From Acetobacter sp. (GTDB lineage Bacteria; Pseudomonadota; Alphaproteobacteria; Acetobacterales; Acetobacteraceae): a DNA stretch of 64,000 nt. The stretch covers positions 992,001 through 1,056,000 of the forward strand of contig NZ_JAKVME010000001.1 in the NCBI RefSeq assembly GCF_022483985.1, given 5' to 3'. The position numbers and the translations under genes were made by a program. The notes under the pieces were generated by a model, which saw nothing but the letters and a program-made list of their open reading frames with translations, did no database searches and was not told the origin of the DNA. Each line of letters opens with the position of its first letter. Position 1 is the stretch's first letter. Shown here in pieces: positions 34,922 through 43,727 of this stretch.

Positions 34922-36799
34922 ATGAGCGACACACTCTCTGCTTCACGTCTTGACGCTGCCGACCGCGAGGCTCTGCTGGACACGGCAACGCCCATCGTCA
35001 TCGTAGGTCACGTCGATCACGGCAAATCCACCCTGATCGGTCGCCTGCTGTATGACACCGACAATCTGCAGGACGGCAAGGTCCAGCAGATCATCGAGTC
35101 CTCCAAGAAGCGCGGTCTGGCCGTCGAGTGGAGCTTCCTGCTCGACAGCCTCCAGATCGAGCGCGATCAGGGCGTAACGGTTGATTCCACCCGTATCCCG
35201 TTCCGTCTCGGCAACCGCCAGTTCGTGATCGTCGATGCGCCCGGCCACCGCCAGTTCCTACGCAACATGATCACCGGCGCCGCCGACGCTGAAGCCGCCG
35301 TGCTGGTGGTGGACGCCAACGAAGGCGCTCAGGAGCAGACCCGTCGCCACGCGATGCTGCTGCGTCTGATCGGTATCCGTCACATCATCGTGCTGCTGAA
35401 CAAGGCTGACCTGCTGGGCTTTGATGAGCAGAAAATCCGCGCCGTCGAACAGTCCGTGACCGATCTTCTGGCCCAGCTTGAGCTGAAGCCATCCCTGTTC
35501 GTTCCGGCTTCCGCCCGCGACGGTGACAATATCGCCTCCCGTTCCGAGAAATCTCCTTGGTACAAAGGCCCGATCCTCACCGAGGCTCTGGCGGCGGTCC
35601 CTAGCGGCAACACCCGCGCCGCGCTGCCGTTCCGTATGCCGGTGCAGGATGTTTACCGCTATGATGACGTGCGCTACGTCGCCGGTCGCATCGAGCGTGG
35701 CGTCATTCGCGAGGGTGACACGGTTGAAATCGGCACGCAGGGCAGCAAGGCCCGCGTGGCGAAGGTTGCCCGCTGGAACGCAGTTGACAGCAACGAAGCC
35801 GTGGCCGGTGAATCCATCGCGCTGGTTCTTGAACCGGATGTGATCCCTGCCCGTGGCGACATGCTGTTCCTGCCGCATCAGGCACCCGAGAAAACGGCCC
35901 GCATCCGTGCGCATCTGTTCTGGTTGCGTCAGGAGCCGCTGCGTGTTGGCGAGAGCTTCCGTCTGCGTCTCTCCACAGCCGAGCATCAGGTCACGGTTGC
36001 GTCCATCGACTCAGTCCTGCGTCTGGATGATCTGACCGAACAGCAGGCCGAGGAAGTCGGACCGGAGGGCTTTGCTCACGTTACGCTGGTAGCGGGTGAA
36101 GCCATCCAGTTCGACCCGTTCTCACCCGGCACATCCGATGGACGCGGTGTTCTGGTTGACCGCAACCAGCGCATCGTTGGTGGTGCTCCGCTGCTTGGTC
36201 CGGCCGATCTGAAGGACGGTCATGCGATCCATCCTTCAGCCGGTGAAGTTGACAGCGCGCAGCGTGCGCGCAGCAAGGGTCACAAGGCGCGTGTCATGTG
36301 GCTGACCGGACTGTCTGGCGCGGGCAAGAGTACCATCGCCCGTCTGGCCGAGAAGAAACTGTTTGCCCGTGGCACGGATGCGTTCGTGCTGGATGGCGAC
36401 ACGCTCCGCATGGGACTGTGCAGCGATCTGGGCTTCACCGAGGCTGATCGTCACGAGAATGTCCGCCGTGCCGCCGAGGTCGCCAGCATTCTCACACAGG
36501 CCGGTCAGGTCGTGATCGTGGCGCTGATTTCGCCGCTGGTGGCTGACCGCGCCCTCGCGCGGAAAATCGTCGGCGAGGCGTTTGACGAGGTGTTCGTGGA
36601 CACCAGTCTCGCGACCTGTGAGCAGCGTGATTCCAAGGGGCTCTACAAGGCCGCACGGGATGGAAAGATCGAGAACTTCACGGGCATCAGCGCGCCGTAT
36701 GAAGCGCCGACGAAAGCCGACCTGCATATCAGGGCAGACGGCGCCACGGCGGAACAGAACGCCGACGCGCTTGTGACGCACATTCTGAGCGTTATCTGA
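34922..36799 (+). CDS. cysNC: Bifunctional sulfate adenylyltransferase subunit 1 / APS kinase
   Basis: The 625-residue fusion has an N-terminal CysN GTPase (about 1-430) with P-loop [26 protein letters not shown] (G3) and [10 protein letters not shown] (G4). A C-terminal APS kinase (from about 455) has P-loop [28 protein letters not shown] and NVRRAAEVA. It couples GTP hydrolysis to APS synthesis and then makes PAPS. The presence of PAPS synthesis together with an APS-reductase-type CysH suggests that PAPS may also serve sulfonation. A strong hairpin ends the operon. Confidence 0.97.
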   Translation: MSDTLSASRLDAADREALLDTATPIVIVGHVDHGKSTLIGRLLYDTDNLQDGKVQQIIESSKKRGLAVEWSFLLDSLQIERDQGVTVDSTRIPFRLGNRQFVIVDAPGHRQFLRNMITGAADAEAAVLVVDANEGAQEQTRRHAMLLRLIGIRHIIVLLNKADLLGFDEQKIRAVEQSVTDLLAQLELKPSLFVPASARDGDNIASRSEKSPWYKGPILTEALAAVPSGNTRAALPFRMPVQDVYRYDDVRYVAGRIERGVIREGDTVEIGTQGSKARVAKVARWNAVDSNEAVAGESIALVLEPDVIPARGDMLFLPHQAPEKTARIRAHLFWLRQEPLRVGESFRLRLSTAEHQVTVASIDSVLRLDDLTEQQAEEVGPEGFAHVTLVAGEAIQFDPFSPGTSDGRGVLVDRNQRIVGGAPLLGPADLKDGHAIHPSAGEVDSAQRARSKGHKARVMWLTGLSGAGKSTIARLAEKKLFARGTDAFVLDGDTLRMGLCSDLGFTEADRHENVRRAAEVASILTQAGQVVIVALISPLVADRALARKIVGEAFDEVFVDTSLATCEQRDSKGLYKAARDGKIENFTGISAPYEAPTKADLHIRADGATAEQNADALVTHILSVI

Positions 36800-36807
36800 T
36801 CCCACAA

Positions 36808-36841
36808 AGGGCCTGCCTCCTGTTTTTCAGGGGCAGGCCCT
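36808..36841 (+). terminator. Terminator-like hairpin after cysNC
   Basis: A 10-bp stem AGGGCCTGCC/GGCAGGCCCT (36808-36817 with 36832-36841), with an inner CCTG/CAGG extension and a T5 loop, lies just after the cysNC stop. There is no downstream T-run. Confidence 0.65.
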
Positions 36842-37016
36842 ATCTCCCGCTGGCGTGTCCAGACGGGTCACACTTTGAAAAATATCCAAACATTTTGTGT
36901 TTTACCCGGCATTGTCTGGGTGAACATACAGTTTATGAATGCAGCCGTTCAGAATTTTTCGTGATCTGAATATGGGAGTATCGTTCTGAACGATCGCTGT
37001 CATCAGATGCGAAGAT

Positions 37017-38519
37017 ATGATTCAGCAGGCTGTTACAGTGCTTCCCAACGCCAAGACCAGAGCCGTTTTCCCCGTATCGCTTCTGCTGTTCGCAATAGTC
37101 TCCCGTGTCGCGACATTCGGTAATCCTCTCATTCATATCGACGAGCAGTTTTACCTGTTCGCAGGAGGACGCCTTCTTCACGGTGATCTGCCCTATGTGC
37201 AGATATGGGATCGTAAGCCGCTTGGTCTTTTCCTGCTCTACGCTTTTTTCCACCTGTTCGGGCCGTGGCGCTTTCTGGCCTATCAGATCGGAGCGCTTCT
37301 CTCCGTGTGAGGAACGGCTCTCGTCCTGATGCGCATGGCTGGAACGGTCGCTTCCCGCAACGGGGCGTTCGTCGCGGCGCTGCTCTACATTGCCTGGCTC
37401 AATCTGGCCGGCGGCGAAGGTGGCCAGAGCCCGGTCTATTATAATTTCCTGATGATTGCAGCGATGTCGCTGGTCCTGTTTCGGGTGGTTCTTCGGAATC
37501 CTCCCGACAATATTCTGCGGAAAACCGGCTGTCAGGCCATGCTGCTTGTCGGACTGGCCCTTCAGATCAAATATTCGGCTGTTTTTGAAGGTGTATTTCT
37601 TGGGATTTTCCTGCTCTGGAGCGACTGGCGCGCAGGAAACCCTCTCAATGCGATCCTGCGGGATGGTTTCCTGTGGTGCCTGCTGGCGCTCGTCCCCACA
37701 CTTGCTGTCGCCGGTTTCTACTATGCGGACGGCCATGGTCAGGACTGGCTGTTCGCCAATGCCGATTCAATCTTTCTGCGCGGAACACGTACTGCTGCGA
37801 CCCTGAGAGACAACAAACTGAGGATGTTGTCGATCACGCTGCCTCTCATCATCCCTGCCGTAGCGGGTTGCTGGTGGGGATTAAAATCCGCAGTCGCCGA
37901 AAAATCCACAGTCATGGCCTTTCGCTACCTCATTCTGTGGGCCGTATCCGCCTGTGTCGGGGTCATTCTCTTCGGAGGATGGTACACGCATTATGCGCTA
38001 CCGTTGCTTCCCCCGCTAACGCTGCTGTGCGCCCCGCTCTGGGATGTTCCAAACGGCGGACGCGTCTGCCTTGTCCTGCTGACGGCATGCGGCGTTGTTA
38101 TGGGGCGGAAAGATATTCATAAACACACACAACAGCATGGAAACAGGGCGACACTGGCCCAACTGACGACCGTCATGTCCCAGCCCATCGGCTGCACGTT
38201 TGTCTATCAGGGACCTGTCATTCTCTATGACGTCCTGCCGTGGTGTGGACTGACCAACCATCCCTTTCCCGGTCATTTCAACGAGTTCGCGGAAAGAAAC
38301 GCAACCGGCATGGACCCTCATGAGGAAATGGAGCGTATTCTTGCGGCGTCTCCGCTCTATGTAACGACAGAAGAGCCAGCCTGGTCGGAAGAAAATCTTG
38401 CCATACGATCCCAGCTTTATGCCGTTCTGAAGAGCCGCTATCATGAGGTCTACAGACGCAGGCAATCCAGAAGCGGCGCTTTTCTGGTCGTCTACAAACT
38501 CGACAACAGGAAACCCTGA
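37017..38519 (+). pseudogene. GT39/ArnT-like membrane glycosyltransferase interrupted by in-frame TGA
   Basis: Two open frames in the same register, 37017-37310 and 37311-38519, together encode a 500-residue polytopic glycosyltransferase. The N-terminal part has the GT-C signature: an acidic IDEQFYLFAGGRLLHGDLPYVQIWDRKPLG after TM1. The second part continues the membrane domain and a C-terminal soluble region. A single TGA at 37308-37310 separates ALLSV from GTALVLMRM with no frameshift, so a TGG (Trp) to TGA change is the simplest cause. It could be a recent nonsense mutation, leaky readthrough or a sequencing error. Both halves look otherwise intact. Its stop overlaps the sirtuin start region. 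Confidence 0.8.
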
Positions 38520-39244
38520 TACTGGAACGCATCGTCATTCTGACCGGAGCCGGAATCAGTCGTGAGTCCGGGCTGGACACTTTCCGTGATGAGGGCGGAA
38601 TCTGGTCACAGGTGCGGCTGGAGGATGTCTGCACGCCGGAAGGTTTCGAGCGCAATCCGGCCATGGTCGATGATTTCTACAATCGCCGCCGTCTTGAACT
38701 GAAAAACGTCACGCCCAACACAGCCCACTCCGCTCTGGCCGAACTTGAAAAAGCCTATCGGGAAGAACTGGAAGGCAACCGCGACGATGCCTTTCTTCTG
38801 GTCACCCAGAACATAGACGATCTTCATGAACGCGCAGGTTCAGAAAACGTCATTCACATGCACGGTGAACTGCTGCGTCTCCGCTGTCTGGCGTGCGGCG
38901 CCGCGCCGGAATGGGAGGGGGACTGCACCCGGGAAACACGGTGCCCCGGATGTGGAGAGAAAGCTCTGCGGCCTGATGTGGTCTGGTTCGGGGAAATGCC
39001 GCTGCACATGAAGCGGATCATGCAGGCCATCGACGCCTGCGACATCTTCGTCGCCATCGGAACATCCGCAACCGTCTATCCGGCTGCTGGTTTCGTAAGT
39101 CAGGCGGCTGACCACGCCCATACGGTGGAACTGAACCTCGTGCCGAGCGGCAACGCCGCGCTGTTCGACGAAGCAGCGTATGGCCCGGCGACCCAGATTG
39201 TTCCCCGTTTTGTCCGGGATCGACTGTCAGCCAGAAGAGTCTGA
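38516..39244 (+). CDS. Sir2-family NAD-dependent protein deacylase (probable CTG start)
   Basis: The frame encodes ILERIVILTGAGISRESGLD at its start, the NAD-binding GAGIS motif, which any real sirtuin needs. QNIDDLHERAG, the catalytic His of HMHGE, and a zinc site CLACG ... CPGCG follow. FYNRRR near residue 65 resembles the Tyr/Arg pair of desuccinylating class III sirtuins. No ATG, GTG or TTG precedes GAGIS in frame; the first GTG is at 38612, after it. The likely start is CTG 38516 (four-base overlap with the upstream TGA) or CTG 38522, behind AGGAA. Translation is probably coupled to the interrupted glycosyltransferase. The product is about 240 residues, normal for CobB. Confidence 0.85.
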   Translation: MILERIVILTGAGISRESGLDTFRDEGGIWSQVRLEDVCTPEGFERNPAMVDDFYNRRRLELKNVTPNTAHSALAELEKAYREELEGNRDDAFLLVTQNIDDLHERAGSENVIHMHGELLRLRCLACGAAPEWEGDCTRETRCPGCGEKALRPDVVWFGEMPLHMKRIMQAIDACDIFVAIGTSATVYPAAGFVSQAADHAHTVELNLVPSGNAALFDEAAYGPATQIVPRFVRDRLSARRV

Positions 39245-39828
39245 TGTCAGACGCCACTCTGGACGAACTGGTTACCCGCATCCGCTCCTGCACCGTCTGT
39301 GCGCACGCGTTGCCGCTTGGACCAAGGCCGGTTCTGCATGTTTCGCCGCGTGCAAGAGTGCTGATCGCCAGTCAGGCTCCCGGCACGAAAGTTCATGAGA
39401 CTGGCATTTCCTTCAATGACGCGTCCGGTGACAGGCTCAGGCAGTGGCTCGATATGGATCGGGACACTTTTTACGACACGGAAAAGGTCGCGCTTGTCCC
39501 GATGGGGTTCTGTTATCCGGGACGTCTGCCAAAGGGCGGTGACTGCCCGCCCAGACCGGAATGCGCACCCTTATGGCGCGAACAGGTTCTGTCTGAACTG
39601 CACGACATCCAGTTGACGCTGCTGGTCGGCAGCTACGCCCAGAACTACGTGCTCGGACCCGGCCGTGTTTCTGATCGTGTAGCCCATTTCAGGGATTATC
39701 TTCCCCGCTATTTTCCCCTGCCCCATCCCTCATGGCGGACCGGAGCATGGGAGAAGCGCAATCCCTGGTTTGGCGAAGATGTCCTGCCCGCGCTCAGACA
39801 GGACGTTGCCCGCATTCTCGGACAGTGA
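39244..39828 (+). CDS. Uracil-DNA glycosylase-superfamily protein
   Basis: The 194-residue protein starts one base inside the sirtuin stop. It has an N-terminal CTVCA segment, then LIASQAPGTKVHETGISFNDASGDRLRQWLDM, the UDG-superfamily motif 1 region. GFCYPG, VGSYAQNYVLG and the later HPSWRTGAWEKRNPWF motif 2 follow. This is the small YcjX-unrelated, UDG-like group seen in alphaproteobacteria. Some members may not cleave uracil. There is no iron-sulfur four-cysteine set of family 4. Co-translation with the sirtuin suggests one transcript. Confidence 0.8.
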   Translation: MSDATLDELVTRIRSCTVCAHALPLGPRPVLHVSPRARVLIASQAPGTKVHETGISFNDASGDRLRQWLDMDRDTFYDTEKVALVPMGFCYPGRLPKGGDCPPRPECAPLWREQVLSELHDIQLTLLVGSYAQNYVLGPGRVSDRVAHFRDYLPRYFPLPHPSWRTGAWEKRNPWFGEDVLPALRQDVARILGQ

Positions 39829-39913
39829 TGCATACCGCCGGTTCTGGTCACACAACTCTGCACGGTGGTTGCCTGATATCATCCGTCTGCATGACGAAAG
39901 GACAGAAAACGTG

Positions 39914-40612
39914 TCAGTCTTTCACGGTATTCAGGAAGTCATGCCCGAACCCCATCAATCCGGCGGCCACGATCTGCACGCCGATCGCCAGCAGGATCAG
40001 GGCGGCCAGCCGTCCCATGATCCGGGTCCCGGTAACACCCAGAATATTGGTCAGCCGGTCAGCATAGGCGTAGGCAAGCCATACGGTCAGCGCCACTGCG
40101 ACGGCCGCCGCGGACAATCCTCCCTCGTAGGCCAGTGAATGCTTGCCGCTGTCACCGGAACTCAGGGCAATGGCCACGGACATGGTGCCGGGACCAACGG
40201 TGAACGGCATGGTGAGAGGGAAGAACGCGATGTCCTGCGAGTTGGGCGCTGAAATCGGCGTGCCATCTTCACTGACAATCTGGCTCTGTCTCTGCTGGTC
40301 ATTGTCGTCAGGACTTTGCAGCATGATCCAGCCACCACGCGCGACGAAAAGGCCACCCGCCACGCGCAGGGCGTTGAGGGTTATGCCGAAAAAACTGAGC
40401 ATCAGACTGCCGATCCAGACAGACCCTATCAGCAGAAGCGTTGTATAAAAGGCGACCATCTTGGCCAGACGGGCGCGCTCGCTCGCCGGACAGTTACCCG
40501 CTGCCTGAATAAAAATGATCGCCGCCCCGAACGGATTGATGATCGAAAACAGGGCGGGAAACGCCAGAAGAAAGCTGTCGCGTGCAACGACTATGGCGGA
40601 CGGGATATGCAT
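39914..40612 (-). CDS. MarC-family integral membrane protein
   Basis: From ATG 40612 the product has 232 residues with six transmembrane segments. It carries the MarC signatures FPALFSIINPFGAAIIFIQ and FFPLTMPFTVGPGTMSVAI, with RIMGRLAALILLAIGVQIVAAGL in the last helix. MarC proteins were once linked to multiple antibiotic resistance, but their transport function is unknown. The frame extends to 40735 without features. It converges on the UDG gene. Confidence 0.92.
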   Translation of the reverse strand: MHIPSAIVVARDSFLLAFPALFSIINPFGAAIIFIQAAGNCPASERARLAKMVAFYTTLLLIGSVWIGSLMLSFFGITLNALRVAGGLFVARGGWIMLQSPDDNDQQRQSQIVSEDGTPISAPNSQDIAFFPLTMPFTVGPGTMSVAIALSSGDSGKHSLAYEGGLSAAAVAVALTVWLAYAYADRLTNILGVTGTRIMGRLAALILLAIGVQIVAAGLMGFGHDFLNTVKD

Positions 40613-40778
40613 GACCGGACGGGTTCCAGAAACGGGCCCGAAAAGGCCCAGAAAAATAGTGTCATCCGGCGGCTGACAGTCGCGACAAACCGGAGCGAAG
40701 CGGCCTCCATTAGCAAGCAAAGTAAATTTTTGCATTACTCTCCTTGCGCGGGAGACCGGCGATTCTCATATCTCTGAT

Positions 40779-41171
40779 ATGAATGCAGCAGCGGCTTTGA
40801 GCGGAGACATCCTGCCCCCACTTGCCGGAGACGAGCTTCAGCGTCTTCAGAGGCTGAGGCGGCTGGCATGGCTTCTGGATGCGGCCCTTCGCATACCCGG
40901 AACGAAATACCGGATGGGAGCGGATGCTCTGATCGGTCTGCTGCCGGTGGGCGGCACGGTGATCATGACTGTCCTGTCCCTGCTTTTCGTCTTGGAAGGC
41001 TGGCGTATGAAAGCGCCAGCCGGTCTGCTGGCCAGAATGCTGGTGAACATCGTGCTGGAAGCACTGTTCGATCTGGTTCCGGTTCTGGGAAATCTGGTCG
41101 ATATCGCCTTCAAGGCCAATCTGCGTAATGTCGAACTTCTGGAACAGTATTTCGGCGTTGTCAGACGATAA
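40779..41171 (+). CDS. DUF4112-family protein
   Basis: The 130-residue protein has the DUF4112 pattern: LRRLAWLLDAALRIPGTKYRMGADALIGLLPVGG, two hydrophobic segments, and VLEALFDLVPVLGNLVDIAFKANLRNVELLE. It is probably a small inner-membrane protein of unknown function. It diverges from marC and converges on the amidase gene, 18 bases from that gene's end. Confidence 0.9.
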   Translation: MNAAAALSGDILPPLAGDELQRLQRLRRLAWLLDAALRIPGTKYRMGADALIGLLPVGGTVIMTVLSLLFVLEGWRMKAPAGLLARMLVNIVLEALFDLVPVLGNLVDIAFKANLRNVELLEQYFGVVRR

Positions 41172-41189
41172 CCGACCGTTTTGTCTGGC

Positions 41190-42560
41190 TCAGTTTTCCT
41201 CTGATGGCGTCGTGCCCAGAACGGGATACCCCGCAAGACCCGCATGAGCGAGCGCCTTGCCTACAGCGAAAAGCACATTCTCTTTTCCGGGAGCGGCGAT
41301 GATCTGTACGCCCAGCGGCATCCCGTCCTTCGCGGCTGAGGCGGCTGGAGGGAGAGGAGCGGCAAGAATGGGCATTCCTCCCAGACTCCAGGGTTGTGTG
41401 AAGACTCCAAGGTTGGCGCGGGCAGAAACGGTTTTGCCGCCAACCGAGATGGTCGCCTGATCAATACGGGGAGCTGGGCCGGGTGTCGCTGGCGCAATCA
41501 GCACATCAACCTGCTCGAAGAGTTCATGCAGCCCTTTGCGAAACCAGTTCCTGAAGCGGTGTGCCTGAATGACGGCAGCCGACGGCAGCATGGCGCCCGC
41601 GATCAGCCGGTCTCTTGTCGCAGGATCATAATCCATGGGAGATTTCCGCAGGCGGGGCAGATGCAGATTGCCCCCCTCGGCGGCTGAAATCAGGAAAGCA
41701 GACGCTCTTGCGCGTGCGACTTCCGCCAGTTCGATTTCTTTATGGCTACCGAAAAACGCCAGTATACGGTCGATGCCGTCGAGCAGGGCCGGATCGACAT
41801 CCTGCTGGAACCAGCCTCCCAGCCGGGCGACACGCAGACCGTTCGTACCTTCGAGTTCCTCAAGGGCATGACCATTCATGGCCTCGAAAACACGCTGGAG
41901 ATCCGTCACTGTCCCGGCAAAAGGCCCGATCGTGTCGAGACTGGGGACAAAAGGAAAGGTCCCGTCCAGCGGCAGAAGACCCTGAGTAGGACGCAGGCCC
42001 CAGATACCGCATAATGAGGAGGGCACACGGATGGAGCCGTTCGTGTCCGAGCCGAGAGAGAATGGCAGCAGGCCAGCCGCGACCGCAGCGGCTGAACCAC
42101 CGGATGAACCACCTGCAAGACACTCGGTGTTTCTTGGATTGCGGGTGGTGCCGTAGTGGGCATTCTCCGTGGAGAAACCGTAGGCGAATTCATCCATGTT
42201 CAATGTGGCGACAGGAATGGCGCCAGCAGCGACAAGCCGTTGCACAACGACCGCATCCTGTGTGGCCGGAGGATTGCCGTTCAGCACGCTTGAACCCGCG
42301 GTCGTGACCAGCCCCTCCATATCGAAGAGATCTTTCACACCGAAGGGAACACCGGCAAGGACGCCGACCGGATCGCCGTTAGCTATTCTGGCGTCCAGCG
42401 TGTCGGCCATATGGAGCGCCCGTTCTGTCAGCAAACGGGTGGCGCAATGATAGGTCTGGTCACGGGTCCTGAGCGCCTCCAGCGTCGTCTCCACGACATC
42501 ACGGGCGGTTCTCAGCCCGAAACGCACGGTGTTCGCAATGGCGACGGCAGTCTGGCTCAT
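41190..42560 (-). CDS. AtzE-like amidase signature hydrolase
   Basis: The 456-residue amidase-signature enzyme has the catalytic Lys in GVPFGVKDLFDMEGLVTTAGS. The Ser-rich motif GGSSGGSAAAVAAG contains the Ser-cisSer pair. It resembles AtzE (1-carboxybiuret hydrolase) more than GatA, and it is directly preceded by a DUF4089/AtzG-like small subunit with a four-base overlap. AtzE acts in s-triazine/urea-derivative degradation, but many AtzE-like enzymes of acetic acid bacteria have no triazine pathway, so the substrate here is unknown. A role in nitrogen salvage is likely. Confidence 0.85.
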   Translation of the reverse strand: MSQTAVAIANTVRFGLRTARDVVETTLEALRTRDQTYHCATRLLTERALHMADTLDARIANGDPVGVLAGVPFGVKDLFDMEGLVTTAGSSVLNGNPPATQDAVVVQRLVAAGAIPVATLNMDEFAYGFSTENAHYGTTRNPRNTECLAGGSSGGSAAAVAAGLLPFSLGSDTNGSIRVPSSLCGIWGLRPTQGLLPLDGTFPFVPSLDTIGPFAGTVTDLQRVFEAMNGHALEELEGTNGLRVARLGGWFQQDVDPALLDGIDRILAFFGSHKEIELAEVARARASAFLISAAEGGNLHLPRLRKSPMDYDPATRDRLIAGAMLPSAAVIQAHRFRNWFRKGLHELFEQVDVLIAPATPGPAPRIDQATISVGGKTVSARANLGVFTQPWSLGGMPILAAPLPPAASAAKDGMPLGVQIIAAPGKENVLFAVGKALAHAGLAGYPVLGTTPSEEN

Positions 42561-42745
42561 GGTGTGTACTCATAGGCCGGATGACAGTCGTCAGGAAGAT
42601 CGAGTTCCAGCACAAGGTCGATATAAGAGCGCAGCAGTCTGGTATTGGCGGCAACCCCAGGCATGCAGGCCTCCGGGATTGTCAGCCCGATCTTCCGGGC
42701 TTCAGCAAGGAGCTCGTCCGCTTCCTGATCCGTGTCACACTGCAC
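42557..42745 (-). CDS. AtzG-like (DUF4089) small subunit
   Basis: The 62-residue protein starts at GTG and has EADELLAEARKIGLTIPEACMPGVAANTRLL, the DUF4089 helix. AtzG-like proteins form a heterotetramer with AtzE and are needed for its stability. Its stop overlaps the amidase start by four bases, which makes the pairing strong. Confidence 0.82.
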   Translation of the reverse strand: MQCDTDQEADELLAEARKIGLTIPEACMPGVAANTRLLRSYIDLVLELDLPDDCHPAYEYTP

Positions 42746-42815
42746 TGCTTTCGCCTTTCCCTCTGGTTACCTCGGATCGTCCTATCACATCCAAGAGCGA
42801 TATTCCCGGTCCGTA

Positions 42816-43601
42816 TCAGCCAAACCGGCGGATCGTATCAGCCAGAAAACGGTCAAAAAGACTGTCATCCGGAGCAGGATGTGTCGGCAGCTCGACTGTC
42901 TGCAAACGCTCCAGTTCGGCGTTCAGAAAAATCTGGGACCGAAAGCTTGGAGGAGATTCAGAATTTGCAACGTTTTTTGCCTTTTCAGACAACATGCAAT
43001 CCATCTCGCCCGTGACTTCCGCGCTCAGCCCATCATACAGCACCCTTATGTCCTGCGGGGGCGGCCCGTTATCCTCCGCGATCGCTCTCCCCGAAAGAGT
43101 CGCATACATGGGTGTCAGGAACTCTTCCGTGCTCATGTCGTGGCCGAGCGACCATTTGCCCTGCGCTCCGGTCGCAATTTTGATTTCGTCTGCAAGAGCG
43201 GAGGCCGGCTGCCAGACGCGACGTTGCAGAACCGCAAGACGTCTCGTCAAATCCTCATCGGAACGATAGACCGCGCCGCTGTTCAGCCATGTCGTCTCGG
43301 TCGCGCTGGACTGCTTCAATTTTTCGACGAGATGCCGGATGTCCCAGCCTGTCAGTGAAAAATCATCCGAGGCAGGCAGCTCGACCGTCGCAGGACCGGG
43401 TGAGAGTTTCAGATACCAGTCCAGCCGATGTACATAGACAAACATGATGCGGTACGGGCTGTCCACAGACTCCATACCCTGCCCTCGCAGGCCGGCATCC
43501 ACTGCAAGGAGAATACGGGCGCCCAGTGATGTCTCGATTTCTTCAAGAGCTTTCTCAACGATGTCCTGAATGACGGGATCAATCCGACTGCTGACGCTCA
43601 T
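42816..43601 (-). CDS. COG3541-like nucleotidyltransferase with degenerate active site
   Basis: I place the start at ATG 43601, which has GAGG six bases upstream, giving 261 residues; the frame goes to 43637. The N-terminal half matches the COG3541/YcgL-type nucleotidyltransferase family: GARILLAVDAGLRG, then MFVYVHRLDWYLKLSPGPATVELP and FSLTGWDIRHLVEKLKQSS. The active site is altered. GS of the GSR motif is Gly37-Leu38, and the two catalytic acids of DYD are Pro49 and Arg51. It is unlikely to transfer nucleotides. The rest of the domain looks under constraint, so it may have a binding role. The partner is unknown. Confidence 0.7.
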   Translation of the reverse strand: MSVSSRIDPVIQDIVEKALEEIETSLGARILLAVDAGLRGQGMESVDSPYRIMFVYVHRLDWYLKLSPGPATVELPASDDFSLTGWDIRHLVEKLKQSSATETTWLNSGAVYRSDEDLTRRLAVLQRRVWQPASALADEIKIATGAQGKWSLGHDMSTEEFLTPMYATLSGRAIAEDNGPPPQDIRVLYDGLSAEVTGEMDCMLSEKAKNVANSESPPSFRSQIFLNAELERLQTVELPTHPAPDDSLFDRFLADTIRRFG

Positions 43602-43727
43602 TTCCTGCCTCATGTTGTGCATCGTGGCATGAGGCACGGAATATATTGAGAAATCACCAATTCCGTGAAAATGCCATCCGGCGCTAATGTCCGTTCGTGT
43701 TAGGCAAACGTCAACAGTCTGATTAAC

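Noticed and set aside
37308..37310. TGA read as selenocysteine
   Set aside because: No glycosyltransferase of this type uses Sec, and no selenocysteine insertion element or sel genes are visible. Nonsense mutation or error is simpler.
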